7,355 nucleotides of DNA from DASWRT01 sp036403035. GTDB taxonomy: Bacteria; Pseudomonadota; Alphaproteobacteria; ATCC43930; CGMCC-115725. The DNA lies in NCBI GenBank assembly GCA_036403035.1, contig DASWRT010000395.1, forward strand, positions 1 to 7,355, given 5' to 3'. The notes under the pieces are model-generated. The model was given only the letters and a program-made list of their open reading frames with translations. It was not told where the DNA came from and made no database searches. Every line of letters begins with the position of its first letter. The stretch's first letter is position 1. A program made the translations under genes and the position numbers. This document shows positions 5,874 to 7,355 of this stretch, in pieces.

Positions 5874-7181
5874 ATGCGTGTGTCGATGAGTCGAGTGGCT
5901 ACTGCGGCGACTTTGGGGACGGTCATAGAGTGGTATGACTTCTTCCTGTACAACACGGCCGCCGCATTGGTGTTCAACAAGCTGTTCTTTCCGGCGGCCA
6001 ATCCGACCGTCGGCACGCTGCTCGCCTTCGCCACATCAGCCACGGGGTTCGCCGCGCGCCCGCTCGGCGCCCTGGTGTGCGGCCATTTCGGCGACCGCAT
6101 CGGCCGGAAGGCCATGCTTCTCGCGACGCTGCTGACGATGGGCGGCGCGACCTGCGCGATCGGCATCCTGCCGGGCTTCGACACGATCGGGCTCGCCGCG
6201 CCGATCCTGCTGGTGATCCTGCGTCTTCTCCAGGGCTTCGCCACCGGCGGCGAGTGGGGCGGCGCCGCATTGCTCACGATCGAGCACGCCGAGAAGAACA
6301 AGGGCTTTTGGGGAAGCCTCATCACCAGCGGAATCGTCGGCGGGCTCGTCCTCAGCGCGTTGGTGTTCGGCGCCTTCAGCAGCCTGCCGGAGGACGCTTT
6401 CCTGGCATGGGGCTGGCGCGTTCCGTTCCTGCTGAGCGCGGTCCTCGTGGCCATCGGGCTCTATATCCGCCTGCTGGTGAGCGAATCGCCGGAATTCAGC
6501 AGGGTCGCGGCGGGGGGCCGGACGTCCGAACGCCCGATCGTCGAGGCCTTGCGCCAGCCGCGCAGCATCCTCGTGATCTTCTTCCTGCGCGTGGCGGAGA
6601 ACTTCAGCTTCTACGTGTTCTCCGCCTTCAGCCTGGCCTACGTGACGCGTGCGCTCGATCTGCCCCGCAGCCTCGCGCTGAACGCCATCATCATTGCGGC
6701 GATCGCCGAATTCATCAGCGCCCCGATCGCCGGCGTGATCGCCGATCGCGTGGGAAGCCGGCGCGTCGTCATGTTCGGCATCGCCTTCCAGGCGCTGTTC
6801 GCCTTCCCGTTCTTCTGGCTATTGCAGACCAAGTCCGCTTTCCTGGTCGTGCTGGCGGTGACGATCGGCTTCGCCGTCGCGAATGCCGCGATTTCGGGAC
6901 CGAGCCCGGCCTATTTCGCGAAGTTCTTCAATACGCGCGTGCGGTTCAGCGGGATCTCGATCGGCCGCGAGGCCGCGACGATCCTCGGCGGCGGCCTTTC
7001 CCCGCTGATCTCGACGGCGCTGCTGGCCTGGGCCGGCGACACCTGGCCCGTCGCCGCCTGCATGGCCGGCACGAGCCTGCTCGGACTCGCGACGATGTTC
7101 GTCAGCCGGCAGGCGGAAACCGCCGGAGAGGCGGCGCCCCAGACGTTCGCCACGTTTCCGGCCGACGCCAGATTGCCGTGA
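5874..7181 (+). CDS. MFS transporter, metabolite:H+ symporter (MHS) family
   Basis: Inner-membrane secondary transporter, probably importing an organic acid with protons. Its 435 residues have the length and alternating hydrophobic pattern of a 12-helix major facilitator protein. MHS hallmarks are visible: EWYDFFLY in helix 1 (19-26), the loop 2-3 motif GHFGDRIGRK (70-79), RLLQGFATGGEWGGA (117-131) in helix 4, WGWRVPFLL (179-187), and the repeated loop motif ADRVGSRR (290-297) in the second half. Relatives include KgtP (2-oxoglutarate), ShiA (shikimate), ProP and citrate carriers; sequence alone does not pick the substrate. The gene lies 31 bp after the lyase-like gene, behind an AT-rich gap and the site agggagg (5861-5867), so it likely shares the operon and imports the substrate of the ligase. 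The C-terminal tail (about 412-435) is polar and cytoplasmic. Confidence 0.93.
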   Translation: MRVSMSRVATAATLGTVIEWYDFFLYNTAAALVFNKLFFPAANPTVGTLLAFATSATGFAARPLGALVCGHFGDRIGRKAMLLATLLTMGGATCAIGILPGFDTIGLAAPILLVILRLLQGFATGGEWGGAALLTIEHAEKNKGFWGSLITSGIVGGLVLSALVFGAFSSLPEDAFLAWGWRVPFLLSAVLVAIGLYIRLLVSESPEFSRVAAGGRTSERPIVEALRQPRSILVIFFLRVAENFSFYVFSAFSLAYVTRALDLPRSLALNAIIIAAIAEFISAPIAGVIADRVGSRRVVMFGIAFQALFAFPFFWLLQTKSAFLVVLAVTIGFAVANAAISGPSPAYFAKFFNTRVRFSGISIGREAATILGGGLSPLISTALLAWAGDTWPVAACMAGTSLLGLATMFVSRQAETAGEAAPQTFATFPADARLP

Positions 7182-7191
7182 CACAGATACG

Positions 7192-7221
7192 GCGGCCGGT
7201 GAGCGCCAGCTCCCCGGCCGC
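7192..7221. terminator. GC-rich hairpin between convergent genes
   Basis: gcggccgg (7192-7199) pairs perfectly with ccggccgc (7214-7221). After one mismatch three more pairs (gag/ctc) close a 6-base loop at 7204-7209. It lies 10 bp past the transporter stop and 18 bp beyond the stop of the convergent binding-protein gene, so it is well placed as a bidirectional terminator. No T-run follows on either strand, so it could instead only protect the transcript ends or need Rho. Confidence 0.5.
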
Positions 7222-7239
7222 ACGCTGGAACGGTCGCCC

Positions 7240-7355
7240 TTAGCGGACCGGCATCGCATACATGAGGCCGCCGCGGGTCCACAGGTCGTTGAGGCCGCGC
7301 TCCAGCTTCAGCGGCGAATCCTTGCCGACGTTGCGGTCGAAGATCTCGCCGTAGT
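7240..7355 (-). CDS. General L-amino-acid ABC transporter substrate-binding protein, AapJ/BztA-like (C-terminal fragment)
   Basis: Only the last 37 codons and the TAA are in the window; the gene continues past the right edge. It is not in the list of longer frames because it is so short, but the reading frame is clear. The peptide begins YGEIFDRNVG and ends RGLNDLWTRGGLMYAMPVR. This matches, from memory, the C-terminus of periplasmic binding proteins of the AapJ/BztA type, which bind a broad range of L-amino acids and deliver them to an ABC importer. The signal peptide and binding lobes are outside the window. It converges on the transporter gene, so it belongs to a separate transcription unit, presumably with permease and ATPase genes elsewhere. 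The assignment rests on a short but characteristic stretch. Confidence 0.8.
   Translation of the reverse strand, partial: YGEIFDRNVGKDSPLKLERGLNDLWTRGGLMYAMPVR

Overview
The window is GC-rich bacterial DNA, roughly two-thirds G+C, with strong G/C preference at third codon positions. It holds six protein genes, the last one cut by the window edge, and no RNA genes. Gene types (soluble PAS histidine kinases, a PobR/PcaU-type IclR regulator, an AapJ/BztA-type amino-acid binding protein) fit a metabolically versatile proteobacterium. An alphaproteobacterium of the Hyphomicrobiales kind is my best guess, but no phylogenetic marker is present to settle it.

Left part (1-1935). Two tandem short-loop hairpins at the left edge look like a REP-type interspersed element. 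They lie downstream of a minus-strand gene for a cytoplasmic histidine kinase with two nearly identical PAS domains. A gap of about 230 bp containing a perfect 8-bp inverted repeat separates this gene from a divergent plus-strand gene.

Middle (1936-3590). A complete classical short-chain dehydrogenase/reductase (plus strand) converges on an IclR-family regulator (minus strand).

Right part (3591-7181). This is the most interesting unit. Divergent from the regulator lies a tight three-gene run: a PaaK-like acyl-CoA ligase, a 257-residue citryl-CoA-lyase-like protein of the citrate synthase fold, and an MHS-type major facilitator transporter. Gaps are 15 and 31 bp, and each gene has a good ribosome binding site. 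The regulator/ligase gap carries two abutting 19-bp inverted repeats (8-3-8), one perfect and one degenerate, overlapping candidate promoters for both directions. My reading is a substrate-inducible catabolic module: import of an organic acid, activation to its CoA thioester, then retro-Claisen cleavage to acetyl-CoA and an oxo-acid. The substrate is unknown. The lyase-like protein has Thr where citrate synthase and ATP-citrate lyase have a catalytic Asp, so its chemistry may differ from the family name.

Right edge (7182-7355). A GC-rich hairpin separates the transporter from a convergent minus-strand gene, of which only the last 37 codons are present: the C-terminus of a general amino-acid ABC transporter binding protein.
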